A stretch of DNA of 53,901 nucleotides from Gemmatimonadota bacterium (GTDB lineage: Bacteria; Gemmatimonadota; Gemmatimonadetes; Longimicrobiales; Gaopeijiaceae): NCBI GenBank assembly GCA_028873845.1, contig JAPPNO010000068.1, positions 1 through 53,901 of the forward strand, given 5' to 3'. This document shows, one piece after another, positions 1-7,841 of this stretch (its first letter is position 1; every line of letters starts with the position of its first letter). Under the pieces are notes generated by a model. The model saw only the letters and a list, made by a program, of their open reading frames with translations. It was not told the origin of the DNA and made no database searches. Made by a program: the position numbers and the translations under genes.

Positions 1-22
1 GTGACTTACGTGATTTCTTGCC

Positions 23-1495
23 GTGATTCGAGGCGTTGGCAGTCTGCGCTACCAGTGGGGCGACACGCCGCTACACACGGTGACGAGGCTCCTCAAGTGG
101 AACCATTCCTTCGCCCCCGCTGCCATCGCCACGCTCGTGGCGGCCGGGGCCGACCCCAACGCGAGGAACGACGACGGTGCGACGCCGTTGCATCTGGCTG
201 CCGGGCCCGTACAGGCACGTGCGTTTCCACCGGGTTACTACCAATGGGGCAGCGCCGAACTGGTCTCGTTGCTTGTGGAAGCCGGTGCGGACGTCAACGC
301 GCGCGACGGAGAGGGCAGTACCGCACTCCAAAGAGCCACGCGCCGGGAGGATTCCGCGGTCATCGCCCGCTTGCTCGAACTCGGGGCCGATCCGTCACCG
401 CTGAGTGATTCGAGCCCGGCTGCCGATCCGCCGGCTTGTGAGGAGTGGCCAACCCCGGAGTTCTTCCACCGGGCGACGGTCGACGTTGTTGCCGACTGTA
501 TCGAGGCAGGGGCGGAAGTGGCTTCCGCAATCGAACGGCGGTTTTTCGAATGGGATGCCCACAGCCGGCGGCACCGGGAGTATGCGGCTGGCCACTCACC
601 TCTTCATCTGGCGTCCACATCGACCCCCGACCCGGCCGTGATCACGCTTCTTCTCGGTGCCGGAGCGGATGTCGCCGCGAGGGACCGGAACAACCACACC
701 GCATTGCACTATGCCGCCGGCGACAACGAGAATCCCGCCGTCATCACCGCTCTCGTCGAGGCGGGTGCGGAGGTGAATGCGGTCGCGGCCCTGGGAAGGA
801 CCCCCCTTCACCAGGCCGCCACCAACCCGAACCCGGCGATCGCGGCCGAGCTGCTGAGACGGGGTGCCGACTTGACCGCCAGACTCCGAGGCGGCAGGAC
901 CGCGGTGCACGAAGCCGCGAGTAGCAACCGGAATCCCGCAGTGTTGACCACCTTGCTGGAGCATGGTGCGGATGTGGATGCCCGAGGTGGCAACGACACC
1001 GAAGATCCTGGATGGTTCCAACACAGGCGGATCGCCCTGAATCCCTGGGGCGGGAACAACGGTGTTTCCGAATACGCCGGCAACCGGATTCCCCTGCACG
1101 AGGCGGCGGTCTGGAACGGCCCCGAGGTCGTCGCGGCGCTGCTGGCGGCCGGGGCCGACGTACATGCTCGCGCCGACCTCGATCACGAGTACGAGCCCGA
1201 CGCGCCCCCTCTGTACTGGGCCGCGTCCACCAACCCCGATCCGGCCGTGCTGGAACTGCTCGTGCGGGCCGGGGCGGATGTGAATGAGCGCGGCGGTTAC
1301 GAACGGACGCCGCTTCATATCGCCGCCCTGCGCAATCCGGTGGCGTTTCCCAAGCTGCTGGAATTGGGTGCCGATCCCACGACGCTCGACCGGGAGGGCA
1401 GGACACCGATGGACTACGCGGTCCGGAATCCGTGGTTGCAGAGACTGGAGGCGGTGAAGCGGTTGATCCGGGAAATGGTGAACGAACCGGGGTAG
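23..1495 (+). CDS. ank1: ankyrin-repeat protein, 5'-truncated copy
   Basis: About ten ankyrin repeats (TPLHxAA...LLxxGADVNAR) fill 490 codons. It lacks the signal peptide and first Cys modules of its paralogues and holds only one Cys-pair module (C-E-E-W-P-T at about residue 139, second Cys 20 on), which resembles the fourth module of the full-length copies. The protein ends with the family C-terminus (TPMDYA, then a VKR tail). The only start is GTG at 23 without a clear ribosome site, and in-frame stops at 2-4 and 11-13 prevent extension to the left. I infer the 3' half of a once longer gene, cut by rearrangement at about base 25-35. It may be untranslated or translated as a cytoplasmic fragment. 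Ankyrin identity is certain; functionality is doubtful. Confidence 0.75.
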   Translation: MIRGVGSLRYQWGDTPLHTVTRLLKWNHSFAPAAIATLVAAGADPNARNDDGATPLHLAAGPVQARAFPPGYYQWGSAELVSLLVEAGADVNARDGEGSTALQRATRREDSAVIARLLELGADPSPLSDSSPAADPPACEEWPTPEFFHRATVDVVADCIEAGAEVASAIERRFFEWDAHSRRHREYAAGHSPLHLASTSTPDPAVITLLLGAGADVAARDRNNHTALHYAAGDNENPAVITALVEAGAEVNAVAALGRTPLHQAATNPNPAIAAELLRRGADLTARLRGGRTAVHEAASSNRNPAVLTTLLEHGADVDARGGNDTEDPGWFQHRRIALNPWGGNNGVSEYAGNRIPLHEAAVWNGPEVVAALLAAGADVHARADLDHEYEPDAPPLYWAASTNPDPAVLELLVRAGADVNERGGYERTPLHIAALRNPVAFPKLLELGADPTTLDREGRTPMDYAVRNPWLQRLEAVKRLIREMVNEPG

Positions 1496-1620
1496 GGGAG
1501 ACCGAAAAGCAGGTTGCCCGCCCCAAGCGTAGCCGACTGAAGCGACCGGTGATCTACGTCGAGAGTCCGGCAATCCCGACGTTGCCGTTCCAAAGTTGCA
1601 GGGAGGGGATGTGACTCGTC

Positions 1621-1638
1621 GGTTGCCGACCGGCAACC
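1621..1638. other. Short perfect inverted repeat after ank1
   Basis: GGTTGCC, a 4-nt loop GACC, then GGCAACC, lying in the 242-bp gap between ank1 and p1. The stem is GC-rich but has no T-run, so an intrinsic terminator is possible but unproven. The rest of the gap shows nothing recognisable. Confidence 0.35.
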
Positions 1639-1737
1639 CCGCACCGCGATGCAAGGGTCTGACCTGAAGAGCCTGCTCACCACCCCTCATGCGGATCTGC
1701 AGCGCAGTCAAGCAACACGAGACCCAGCCGTCAGTCC

Positions 1738-2925
1738 ATGAACCACCGAACCCCAGCCGTCGCCGCCGCAGCCCTTCTCGCGGCAACCGTAGCCTGCAGA
1801 GACGGCGCGAACCCCCGCTCCCTCACCCCCGTGCCCGTGCTCCGCGACAGCGCTGGTGTACACATCGCCGAAAACCCGCGCCCGCCCGCAGGATCAGGAC
1901 TCGGCTGGGAGGTCGGCCCGGAACCCGCGGTGCGCATCGGGTCGGCCGACGGGGAGGACCCCTACCTCTTCCACCGCGTCTGGGACATGGCCACGCTGGG
2001 GAACGGGCGCATCGCGGTGGCCGACGCCGGCTCGGAGGAGCTGCGCGTGTTCGACTCGATGGGTGTCCACTTGGCGACCTGGGGCGGGCGGGGCGAAGGC
2101 CCGGGTGAATTCCAGTCGCTGTGGGCGGTCGCGCGGTGGCCGGACGACTCGGTCGCGGCGTGGGAGTTTCACAGTGAGCGCGGTGTTTCGATCTTCGATT
2201 CGGAGGGGGACCTGGGTCGGATCCTCCGCTACGCGACGGCCTCCACCCGGACCGACGTCACGGTGCTGCGGAACTCGGCGATCCTCACCGACCGTGAGGT
2301 CCGTTCCGACCGCGGACGCGGGCTCCAGGTCCGGCACCGGCTCTATCAGTTATTGGACGCCGAAGGGACGGTCACCGCCTCTCTGGGGCCCTACCCGGCC
2401 TCCGAGATGTTCGAGAGAAGGCGGGCGGGCACGACGGTGTGGATGGAGGTCCCCTTCACCCGGTCGGCAGTCACCGCCGCGTGGCACGATCTGGCCGTGG
2501 TCGGCCGGAACGACATCTACGAGATCCGTGCGTACGGTACCGATGGCGCACTGCGCCGCATGGTGCGGATGGACCACGCGCCGGTTCCCGTGACGCGGTC
2601 GCTGCTCACTCTGGAGCAGGAGGAACAGGGTCTCGGCCCCGGTGACGACGAGATCCCGGCGCCCGAGACTCTCCCTGCGTTCGACCGGGTCATCGCCGAC
2701 GCGCTGGACCACCTGTGGGTCCGGGAATACCGGGTGCCGGGCCGGGACACACCGCATCCCCTTTGGACGGTGTTCGACCCCGAAGGCCGTGTATTGGGCC
2801 ACGTTGCAACGCCACCGGGACTGGGTATCTTCGAAATTGGGGAGGGCTACGTCCTTGGCCTGGCGATCCGGGATCTGGGGGTCCAACAGGTGCAGGTGTG
2901 GCCGCTTCGGCGTGGAGAAGGATGA
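1738..2925 (+). CDS. p1: six-bladed beta-propeller lipoprotein
   Basis: 395 residues. The N-terminus is a lipoprotein-type signal peptide (hydrophobic run ending ...ATVAC at about residue 20), which predicts export and lipid anchoring. The mature part matches the six-bladed beta-propeller/NHL-like family seen in Bacteroidetes and Gemmatimonadota. Conserved stretches shared with p2-p4 are RDSAGVHIAENPRPP, GEDPYLFHRV, RVFDSMG with GEGPGEF, and near the C-terminus LDHLWVREY followed by VFDPEGRVLG. The start is ATG 1738 with only a weak ribosome site. It lies between ank1 and the transposon, repeating the propeller-next-to-ankyrin arrangement. No catalytic residues are recognisable; a ligand or partner-binding role is inference. 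Confidence 0.85.
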   Translation: MNHRTPAVAAAALLAATVACRDGANPRSLTPVPVLRDSAGVHIAENPRPPAGSGLGWEVGPEPAVRIGSADGEDPYLFHRVWDMATLGNGRIAVADAGSEELRVFDSMGVHLATWGGRGEGPGEFQSLWAVARWPDDSVAAWEFHSERGVSIFDSEGDLGRILRYATASTRTDVTVLRNSAILTDREVRSDRGRGLQVRHRLYQLLDAEGTVTASLGPYPASEMFERRRAGTTVWMEVPFTRSAVTAAWHDLAVVGRNDIYEIRAYGTDGALRRMVRMDHAPVPVTRSLLTLEQEEQGLGPGDDEIPAPETLPAFDRVIADALDHLWVREYRVPGRDTPHPLWTVFDPEGRVLGHVATPPGLGIFEIGEGYVLGLAIRDLGVQQVQVWPLRRGEG

Positions 2926-2957
2926 TTTGTCGTCAGTCAAGCGGAACGGGAGGGAAA

Positions 2958-2993
2958 TGTCAACTGTAGTGGGACCTATATACTTTGCTAGCC
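2958..2993 (+). repeat. Left inverted repeat of the IS1595-type element
   Basis: Starts TGTCAACT and ends CTAGCC. Reversed, it matches 6405-6440 at 28 of 36 positions with no gap. It sits 37 bp before the transposase start codon, where an IS end is expected. Its first bases also match the half-site of the dispersed 40-bp element. Confidence 0.6.
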
Positions 2994-3030
2994 AAAATGG
3001 TTATCTTCAATGACGGAAAGGAGACAGCCC

Positions 3031-3954
3031 ATGAAGCCGAGCGAGACGGTCAAGGAATCCATCAGCCTCTACGAATTCTTCGAGAAGTTCCCGGATGAGG
3101 CGGCTGCAGTCAAGTATGTCGAGGCACGGCGCTGGCCGGACGGGGTAGCCTGTCCGAAGTGCGGATCGCCCTCGGTGTCCGCGGTGAAGAGCGGGAAGCC
3201 GATGCCGTGGCGGTGCCGGGACTGCCGGAAGCACTTCTCGGTGCGGACCGGGACGGTGTTCGCGGAATCGAAGCTGGGCATCCACAAGTGGCTGATGGCC
3301 GCCTACCTGATGACCACGGCCCGGAAGGGCATCTCCAGCGTCCAGCTCGCCAAGGAGGTGGGCGTCACGCAGAAGACGGCCTGGTTCCTCGAACACCGGA
3401 TCCGCGAGGCCATGACCTCAAGGGGCGGCCTCCTGGGGAACACGGTCGAGGTGGACGAGACCTACGTCGGCGGCAAGGAGAAGAACAAGCACGCCTCGAA
3501 GCGGGAGAACGCCGGCGGCGGAACGGGCGGGAAACAGGCCGTGGTCGGCATGAAGGAGCGTGGCGGCGAGGTCCGGGCCTTTCCGGTGGACACGACGGAG
3601 AGGGAGGAACTGCAGGCGGCGGTGGAGGGGAATGTCGAGCGGGGGTCGAACGTCTACACGGACGGCAACATGAGCTACCGGGGCCTGCCCGGCTACGACC
3701 ACGCCTTCGTGCGGCATTCCGCGGGCGAGTACGTCAGAGGAGCGGTCCACACGAACGGCATCGAGTCGTTCTGGTCGCTCCTGAAGCGGGGGTACATCGG
3801 CGTCTTCCACTACATGAGCATCAAGCACCTGTTCCGGTACGTGAACGAGTTCGCCGGCCGGGAGAACGCGGGCCACAACACGATGGCGGGGATCGACCGG
3901 ATCATCGCCGGGGCCGAGGGTCGGCGACTCACCTACGAGCGGTTGATCTCATGA
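3031..3954 (+). CDS. IS1595-family transposase
   Basis: 307 residues. An N-terminal zinc ribbon (CPKC about 34-37, CRDC about 54-57) is followed by a helix-turn-helix (VQLAKEVGVTQKTAWF) and the ISXO2-like DDE/N catalytic domain. The motifs VEVDETYVGGK, VYTDGNMSY and HTNGIESFWSLLKRG supply the two acidic residues and the N of the DDN-type active site. I chose ATG 3031 over ATG 3010 because AAGGAG at 3018-3023 lies 7 nt upstream of 3031. It overlaps the next ORF by ATGA. The frame is intact and the catalytic residues are present, so it could be active. Confidence 0.93.
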   Translation: MKPSETVKESISLYEFFEKFPDEAAAVKYVEARRWPDGVACPKCGSPSVSAVKSGKPMPWRCRDCRKHFSVRTGTVFAESKLGIHKWLMAAYLMTTARKGISSVQLAKEVGVTQKTAWFLEHRIREAMTSRGGLLGNTVEVDETYVGGKEKNKHASKRENAGGGTGGKQAVVGMKERGGEVRAFPVDTTEREELQAAVEGNVERGSNVYTDGNMSYRGLPGYDHAFVRHSAGEYVRGAVHTNGIESFWSLLKRGYIGVFHYMSIKHLFRYVNEFAGRENAGHNTMAGIDRIIAGAEGRRLTYERLIS

Positions 3955-4118
3955 CGAAGCCCTCCAATCCGCTCTACGGGAAGTTCGAGGAGGTGGTCGA
4001 CGCCCTGCTACGGGGGAAGCGTCCCAGGAAGGCCGACAAGGCCGCAGACCGATCGGAGAGGGGCGGGATTGTCCGCGAAAGGCCGGAGGACGAGGAGTCG
4101 GCGGGGGGCGAGGGGTAG
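3951..4118 (+). CDS. Small ORF coupled to the transposase
   Basis: 55 codons (starts MTKPSNPLYGKFEE) whose ATG overlaps the transposase stop as ATGA, so translation is probably coupled. The N-terminal 25 residues look folded (aromatic/hydrophobic then basic KRPRKADK); the C-terminus is charged and low complexity. I do not recognise the family. Its position suggests an accessory protein of the element. It ends 11 bp before the convergent DUF2335 gene. Confidence 0.6.
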   Translation: MTKPSNPLYGKFEEVVDALLRGKRPRKADKAADRSERGGIVRERPEDEESAGGEG

Positions 4119-4128
4119 CGACCCTATT

Positions 4129-4662
4129 TCAGTCGTCTTCGTGGGGTGGGGGAAGGGACTCCGGCTCGTCTTCCTTCTTGAGGAGATTTCGCCAGTCACT
4201 GATCCATTTCGGGAGGTTGCCGACACAGAACACGACGAGCAATACATAGAAGACACGGGTGAGGAGCCTTTCTGCTGCCGGAATGACGCCGAACGCAACT
4301 ATCGCCATGAGAACCAGGAGCAGAATGAAGGTGAGCCACTGGCCCCTCCTTTCCGTAGCGATCGCAGCGTCCACCGATCGGTCTTCGACACTGATCTGGT
4401 GGTCATGTTGCTTTTCCGCCCGATCTATAATCCAATCAGCGGTACCAGGACGGACCTCTTCGTATTCCGCTAGGTCCTTCGCACGGGGAATTGGACCGGA
4501 GTACTTCTCGCCCGTGACGCGAACTACGGACGACCGGCGGGACCTGCCCTCTTCTTCTACGGGGGGTTCACGAAGTGACTCAGCCTGCGTGGTGGTCGGT
4601 ATCGCTGGCAGAAGGGCCTTCTTCTTACGGCGACGCCGCGATCTCCTCTTCTTGCGACTCAC
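4129..4662 (-). CDS. DUF2335 family predicted membrane protein
   Basis: 177 residues. A strongly basic N-terminus (MSRKKRRSRRRRKKK) and a disordered linker precede the DUF2335 core: YSGPIPRAKDLAEYEEV, then PGTADWIIDRAEKQHDH, leading into two adjacent hydrophobic segments (about 110-132 and 137-152) and an acidic tail. This arrangement is typical of the family, whose function is unknown; members are often found on mobile or phage-like DNA. The basic tail, about twice as arginine- and lysine-rich as I would expect, may contact nucleic acid or membrane (inference). It is transcribed opposite to its neighbours, within the putative transposon. Confidence 0.8.
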   Translation of the reverse strand: MSRKKRRSRRRRKKKALLPAIPTTTQAESLREPPVEEEGRSRRSSVVRVTGEKYSGPIPRAKDLAEYEEVRPGTADWIIDRAEKQHDHQISVEDRSVDAAIATERRGQWLTFILLLVLMAIVAFGVIPAAERLLTRVFYVLLVVFCVGNLPKWISDWRNLLKKEDEPESLPPPHEDD

Positions 4663-5307
4663 GGGCCTGAGCTTCCCGCATCGCTAACCAGAGGGACGCC
4701 CCTACGCCCCGCAGTACGCGACGTTCCCAACTGACATATGGCGAATGCGCGGAATACCGACTCAATCGGTCTCGGGCCGATTTCCTCCCCGGGCATATGT
4801 CGATGAGCGAGCCTGCGCCGCGGAAAAAACTGGAAGCTGAGGAAAGTCGGTTCATCTGGTGTCTTTCGGGTCTGGTGAGGATAATACGGGGAAACCGAGA
4901 TAATTGTTCCCGTCGGGCCTGTCAACCTCTCCTCCATTTTCTCGGGGAAATATTGGAATGAACGCTCGGGCCATCTGGCTCTCTCACTGTGGATCGAGAA
5001 TCCTCTGAGGAAAAGATACTGAAGGTGGGTCGAGGAATCGAGACCCCTTCCTCCTTTCTCCCCGACATTGCCGACCCCAAAGTCGACTCCGCCCCTTGCG
5101 TGACGACCACGCGCCCCTCTACGTTCGGCCCGTCTCTAGTGTTGCAGGCCCCCATGCCGGGTTACCTGCCGAATACAACAGGCCCCTGACGGGCGTCCGG
5201 GTAGCTCCCGGTTCCCAGGCCGAATAGGCGGGAACCGTATCGCTGGACTTCCCTGCGACACTGGAGACAAATGGCCCGGCACCCGGTCGGGCCGGTCACC
5301 CGGTCAA
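4663..5307. other. 645-bp gap without recognisable gene
   Basis: Lower GC than the flanks, and no ORF here looks like a real protein on either strand. On the minus strand TTGACA (4920-4925) and TATCTC (4897-4902) with a 17-nt spacer could be a promoter for the DUF2335 gene, but they would leave a 235-nt leader. I see no tRNA, ncRNA or clear terminator. Confidence 0.4.
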
Positions 5308-6090
5308 GTGGAGGACTTGGTGGGCCAGGACAACAGGCCACCCGAGGACGGCCGCAATCTCCTCGACCGGCTCCTCCCCAGGGTCATGGCGGCCGCGAAG
5401 GCTCTCGCTTATCGCACACCCGTCCTCCAAACCCCGCTTCTTCCGCGATACCCCTATTGGGTCGATCCGGGTACGCTCGCGGAGATGGTGCGCCTGATCG
5501 ACGAGCCAAGGACGACAGAGGGGGCGATCGTCGAGGTTGGCGTCGCCAGAGGGATCACTTCCGTGTTCATGCTGGAACACCTGAGAACCACTGGTGACCC
5601 CCGACCCCTCGTAATGATCGATACTTTCTCCGGCTTCACGGCGAAGGACGTCCGGCACGAGACCGCCCACCGCGACCGGCGGAGGCGGGATCTCGCCAAC
5701 TTCTCGTACGGCAGCGCCGCGGTCCTGCGCCACAGCCTCCTGCGGCTTGGATACCGGAACTTCCGAATCATCGCCAATGATTGCGCGACCGTGGACTGGC
5801 AGGACATCGGCCCCATCGCCGCACTGCTTTGCGACGTGGACCTGTACCAACCCACCCTCGCCACCCTCGAGGCCGTGTGGCCCCTGCTGCTCCCCCATGG
5901 CGGGATCGTGATCGACGACTGCATCGAGCCCCATTGGGCCGACGGCAGTCTGGAAGCCTACACCCAGTTCATCGAGGCCCGAGCTCTGCCGTTCGTGCGA
6001 ATCGGGGGCAAGGCCGCTGGCATAAGGCGCGATTCTTCATCCGACGATCGTGCCCGGTCGACCGGACTCGCCCAGACGACGGTAGCGTGA
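5308..6090 (+). CDS. TylF/MycF-like O-methyltransferase
   Basis: 260 residues. The Rossmann SAM site is VEVGVARGITSVFML (about 73-87), followed by MIDTFSGF. The acidic metal/acceptor region is DVDLYQPTLATLEAV and GGIVIDDC, as in the macrocin-O-methyltransferase (TylF) family, which methylates sugar hydroxyls. The start is uncertain: GTG 5308 has a poor ribosome site, and ATG 5386 would still keep the whole catalytic core. The last 20 residues look unstructured. It sits inside the putative transposon without other sugar-biosynthesis genes, so the acceptor cannot be named; glycan or glycolipid modification is inference. Confidence 0.8.
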   Translation: MEDLVGQDNRPPEDGRNLLDRLLPRVMAAAKALAYRTPVLQTPLLPRYPYWVDPGTLAEMVRLIDEPRTTEGAIVEVGVARGITSVFMLEHLRTTGDPRPLVMIDTFSGFTAKDVRHETAHRDRRRRDLANFSYGSAAVLRHSLLRLGYRNFRIIANDCATVDWQDIGPIAALLCDVDLYQPTLATLEAVWPLLLPHGGIVIDDCIEPHWADGSLEAYTQFIEARALPFVRIGGKAAGIRRDSSSDDRARSTGLAQTTVA

Positions 6091-6162
6091 CCGGGACGCC
6101 CCCAAGGCGTAGGTTCCCGATCCCGTTCATCGTCCCACCTCCGCTCCCGCAGGAGAAGCCCC

Positions 6163-6390
6163 ATGTCCTCCAGAGGCCACCAGATCACCCTGCTCAAGGC
6201 CGAGCTCACCATCTACCGGACCACCTTCGACTTCATCGTCGAACACCTCACCCCGAATGCGCGCAGCGCGCTCGCGAACGAGCTCATCAGACAACGGGAC
6301 GAAATCTTCCCTGAGACACAGCTCTCCCACTCGCCCGGAGCGCGTCGCGCGCTGGAAGTTCTCAACGAGCTTGTCGCGAAGTTCGGTTAG
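6163..6390 (+). CDS. Small hypothetical protein, 75 aa
   Basis: An ATG with a good ribosome site (AGGAG about 8 nt upstream) opens a 75-codon frame. The protein is mostly helical by composition (TLLKAELTIYRTTFDFIVEH, then a charged helix and LEVLNELVAKF). No signal peptide, membrane segment or known domain is visible. It is 72 bp after the methyltransferase, same strand, and ends 15 bp before the right inverted repeat of the putative transposon. Probably a real small gene of the element; no function can be given. Confidence 0.6.
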   Translation: MSSRGHQITLLKAELTIYRTTFDFIVEHLTPNARSALANELIRQRDEIFPETQLSHSPGARRALEVLNELVAKFG

Positions 6391-6404
6391 TTCGTCCCCA
6401 CTCC

Positions 6405-6440
6405 GGCTAGTCATGTATGTAGGCCCCACTGTAGTTGTCA
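6405..6440 (-). repeat. Right inverted repeat of the IS1595-type element
   Basis: Read on the minus strand it starts TGACAACT and ends CTAGCC, agreeing with 2958-2993 at 28 of 36 positions. It runs into a copy of the dispersed 40-bp element (6426-6462) that abuts the p2 start codon. Confidence 0.6.
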
Positions 6441-6462
6441 CAATGGAAACCACGATTGACAT
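6426..6462 (-). repeat. 40-bp dispersed element, copy B
   Basis: On the minus strand it reads ATGTCAAT, then GGTTTCCA, then CAACTACAGTGG, matching copy E (27326-27362) without gaps over 37 positions and in opposite orientation. The element ends at the proposed p2 start ATG 6461, the same relation copy D has to the p3 start. Confidence 0.6.
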
Positions 6463-7747
6463 GTCTTCGACTTCGGACGCGCCTTCGGTATCCCGCGGAC
6501 CCGGCCGGAGCGGCGGTTGTCGACATCGGAAGACAGTGCACCCGTTTCCGGCCGGCTTCGCCGGTACCCGCCGGTCCATCCTCGTACCCGCCTTCGGCCT
6601 TCTTCTCCTCCTCCCCGCCTGCACTCCCGACACCCCACCCCCCCTCGACACCCCCCAGCTCCGCGACAGCGCCGACATCCGCATCGCCGAAAACCCCCGC
6701 CCCCCCGAGGGTTCCCGCCTCGGCTGGCGGATCGGCCCGGACCCCACCGTGACCATCGGCGCGGCCGAGGGCGAGGATCCGTACCTGCTCCACCGCGTCG
6801 GAACGACCGCCACCCTCTCCGACGGCAGCATCGTCGTCCCGGACGGTGCCTCCAACGAGGTGCGGGTCTTCGACGCGGAGGGCGTCCACCTGCGGAGCTG
6901 GGGCGGCTACGGCGAGGGCCCGGGCGAGTTCGACGAGCTGCACGCGGTCGCGCGCTGGCGGGGCGATTCCATCGCCGCGTGGGACCACTACCCCCACCGC
7001 GGCGTGTCGATCTTCGACTCGGAGGGCAATCTGGCCCGCGTGGTCGCGCTGGGGATGGGGCAGCCGGACCGCAGCATCACGATCCTGCGCGGTGGTGCGT
7101 TCATGGCCGACCACTGGCTCCGCAACGGGAGCGGGTCCGGACTGCTCGTCCAGGAACAGGTCTTCGAGATCCGGGACGCCGACGGCGTGAGGGTCGCGTC
7201 GCTGGACCCGCTCATCGGCCGCGAGTTCTTCGAGTTCCAGAACCGGGGGATGCCCGTGTGGATGGACGTCGCCTTCTCGAGGGAGGTCCACGCGGCCGCC
7301 TGGCGCGACCTGGCCGTGGTCAGCCGCAATGACCGGTACGAACTGCGCGCGTACGCGACCGATGGTGCGCTCCGCCGCATCGTCCGTGTCGACCGCGTGC
7401 CGGTCCGCGTCACCGAGGCGCTCATCGCGATCGAGCGCGAGGAGTGGGGAGAGAGCGGTGACCGCTTCGACCAGATGCCCCACCCCGAGACGCTCCCCGC
7501 ATTCACGACGATCATGGCGGACGCGCTGGACCACCTGTGGGTGAGGGAATACGACGTGCCGGGGGATGAGATCGCGCGTCGTCTGTGGACGGTGTTCGAT
7601 CCCGAGGGGCGGGTGCTGGGCTACGTGGAGATGCCCGAGGGGATGGTCATCGACGTGATCGGTGCCGACTACGTGCTCGGGAGGAGGGCGGGGGAGCTGG
7701 GGGTGGTGCAGGTGGCGGTGTGGCCGCTTCGGCGGGGGAGCGAGTAG
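6461..7747 (+). CDS. p2: six-bladed beta-propeller lipoprotein
   Basis: 428 residues from ATG 6461. That start leaves a long N-region before the lipoprotein signal (RRSILVPAFGLLLLLPAC). GTG 6536, with GGAAG just upstream, would give a normal 29-residue signal and may be the true start. The mature protein is a close paralogue of p1 (DSADIRIAENPRPPEG, GEDPYLLHRV, WGGYGEGPGEF, LDHLWVREY, FDPEGRVLG) and carries the six-bladed beta-propeller fold. It is followed 94 bp later by ank2 on the same strand, probably in one transcript. Export and lipid anchoring are supported by the sequence; function is unknown. Confidence 0.85.
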   Translation: MSSTSDAPSVSRGPGRSGGCRHRKTVHPFPAGFAGTRRSILVPAFGLLLLLPACTPDTPPPLDTPQLRDSADIRIAENPRPPEGSRLGWRIGPDPTVTIGAAEGEDPYLLHRVGTTATLSDGSIVVPDGASNEVRVFDAEGVHLRSWGGYGEGPGEFDELHAVARWRGDSIAAWDHYPHRGVSIFDSEGNLARVVALGMGQPDRSITILRGGAFMADHWLRNGSGSGLLVQEQVFEIRDADGVRVASLDPLIGREFFEFQNRGMPVWMDVAFSREVHAAAWRDLAVVSRNDRYELRAYATDGALRRIVRVDRVPVRVTEALIAIEREEWGESGDRFDQMPHPETLPAFTTIMADALDHLWVREYDVPGDEIARRLWTVFDPEGRVLGYVEMPEGMVIDVIGADYVLGRRAGELGVVQVAVWPLRRGSE

Positions 7748-7841
7748 ATTGCCTGCCGGAGAGTAGACGGAGTTGTAGTCCCACCTGGGGAAGCGTCGGC
7801 AGGTGCTGGAACGCGGGACGGGCAGCGATTCGGAGGCAGCG

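Larger units (their letters stand above)
2958..6440 (+). mobile_element. Putative IS1595-family transposon with passenger genes
   Basis: A 3.48-kb block bounded by 36-bp imperfect inverted repeats (2958-2993 and 6405-6440; 28 of 36 positions agree when one is reversed). Inside are an IS1595-type transposase, a coupled small ORF, a DUF2335 membrane protein on the opposite strand, a TylF-like methyltransferase and a 75-codon ORF. No copy of the right repeat is visible just after the transposase, so the nearest matching end lies beyond the passengers. The IS1595 family is known to include elements with passenger genes. I could not find a convincing 8-bp target duplication, and related 40-bp sequences occur elsewhere in the window, so the boundaries are tentative. 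Confidence 0.55.

Noticed and set aside
1621-1638. Intrinsic terminator after ank1
   Set aside because: The stem is perfect but there is no U-tract and the gene stop is 125 bp away, so it is listed only as an inverted repeat.
4897-4925. Sigma-70 type promoter for the DUF2335 gene
   Set aside because: TTGACA is perfect but the -10 is poor and the leader would be 235 nt; mentioned only as a possibility in the gap entry.
5271-5597. 108-codon plus-strand frame before the methyltransferase
   Set aside because: Overlaps the methyltransferase in another frame; proline/arginine-rich without domain or good ribosome site.
6455-6462. TTGACA in copy B as a -35 box of p2
   Set aside because: The hexamer lies at the proposed start codon with no -10 at proper distance; it is better explained as a half-site of the 40-bp element.
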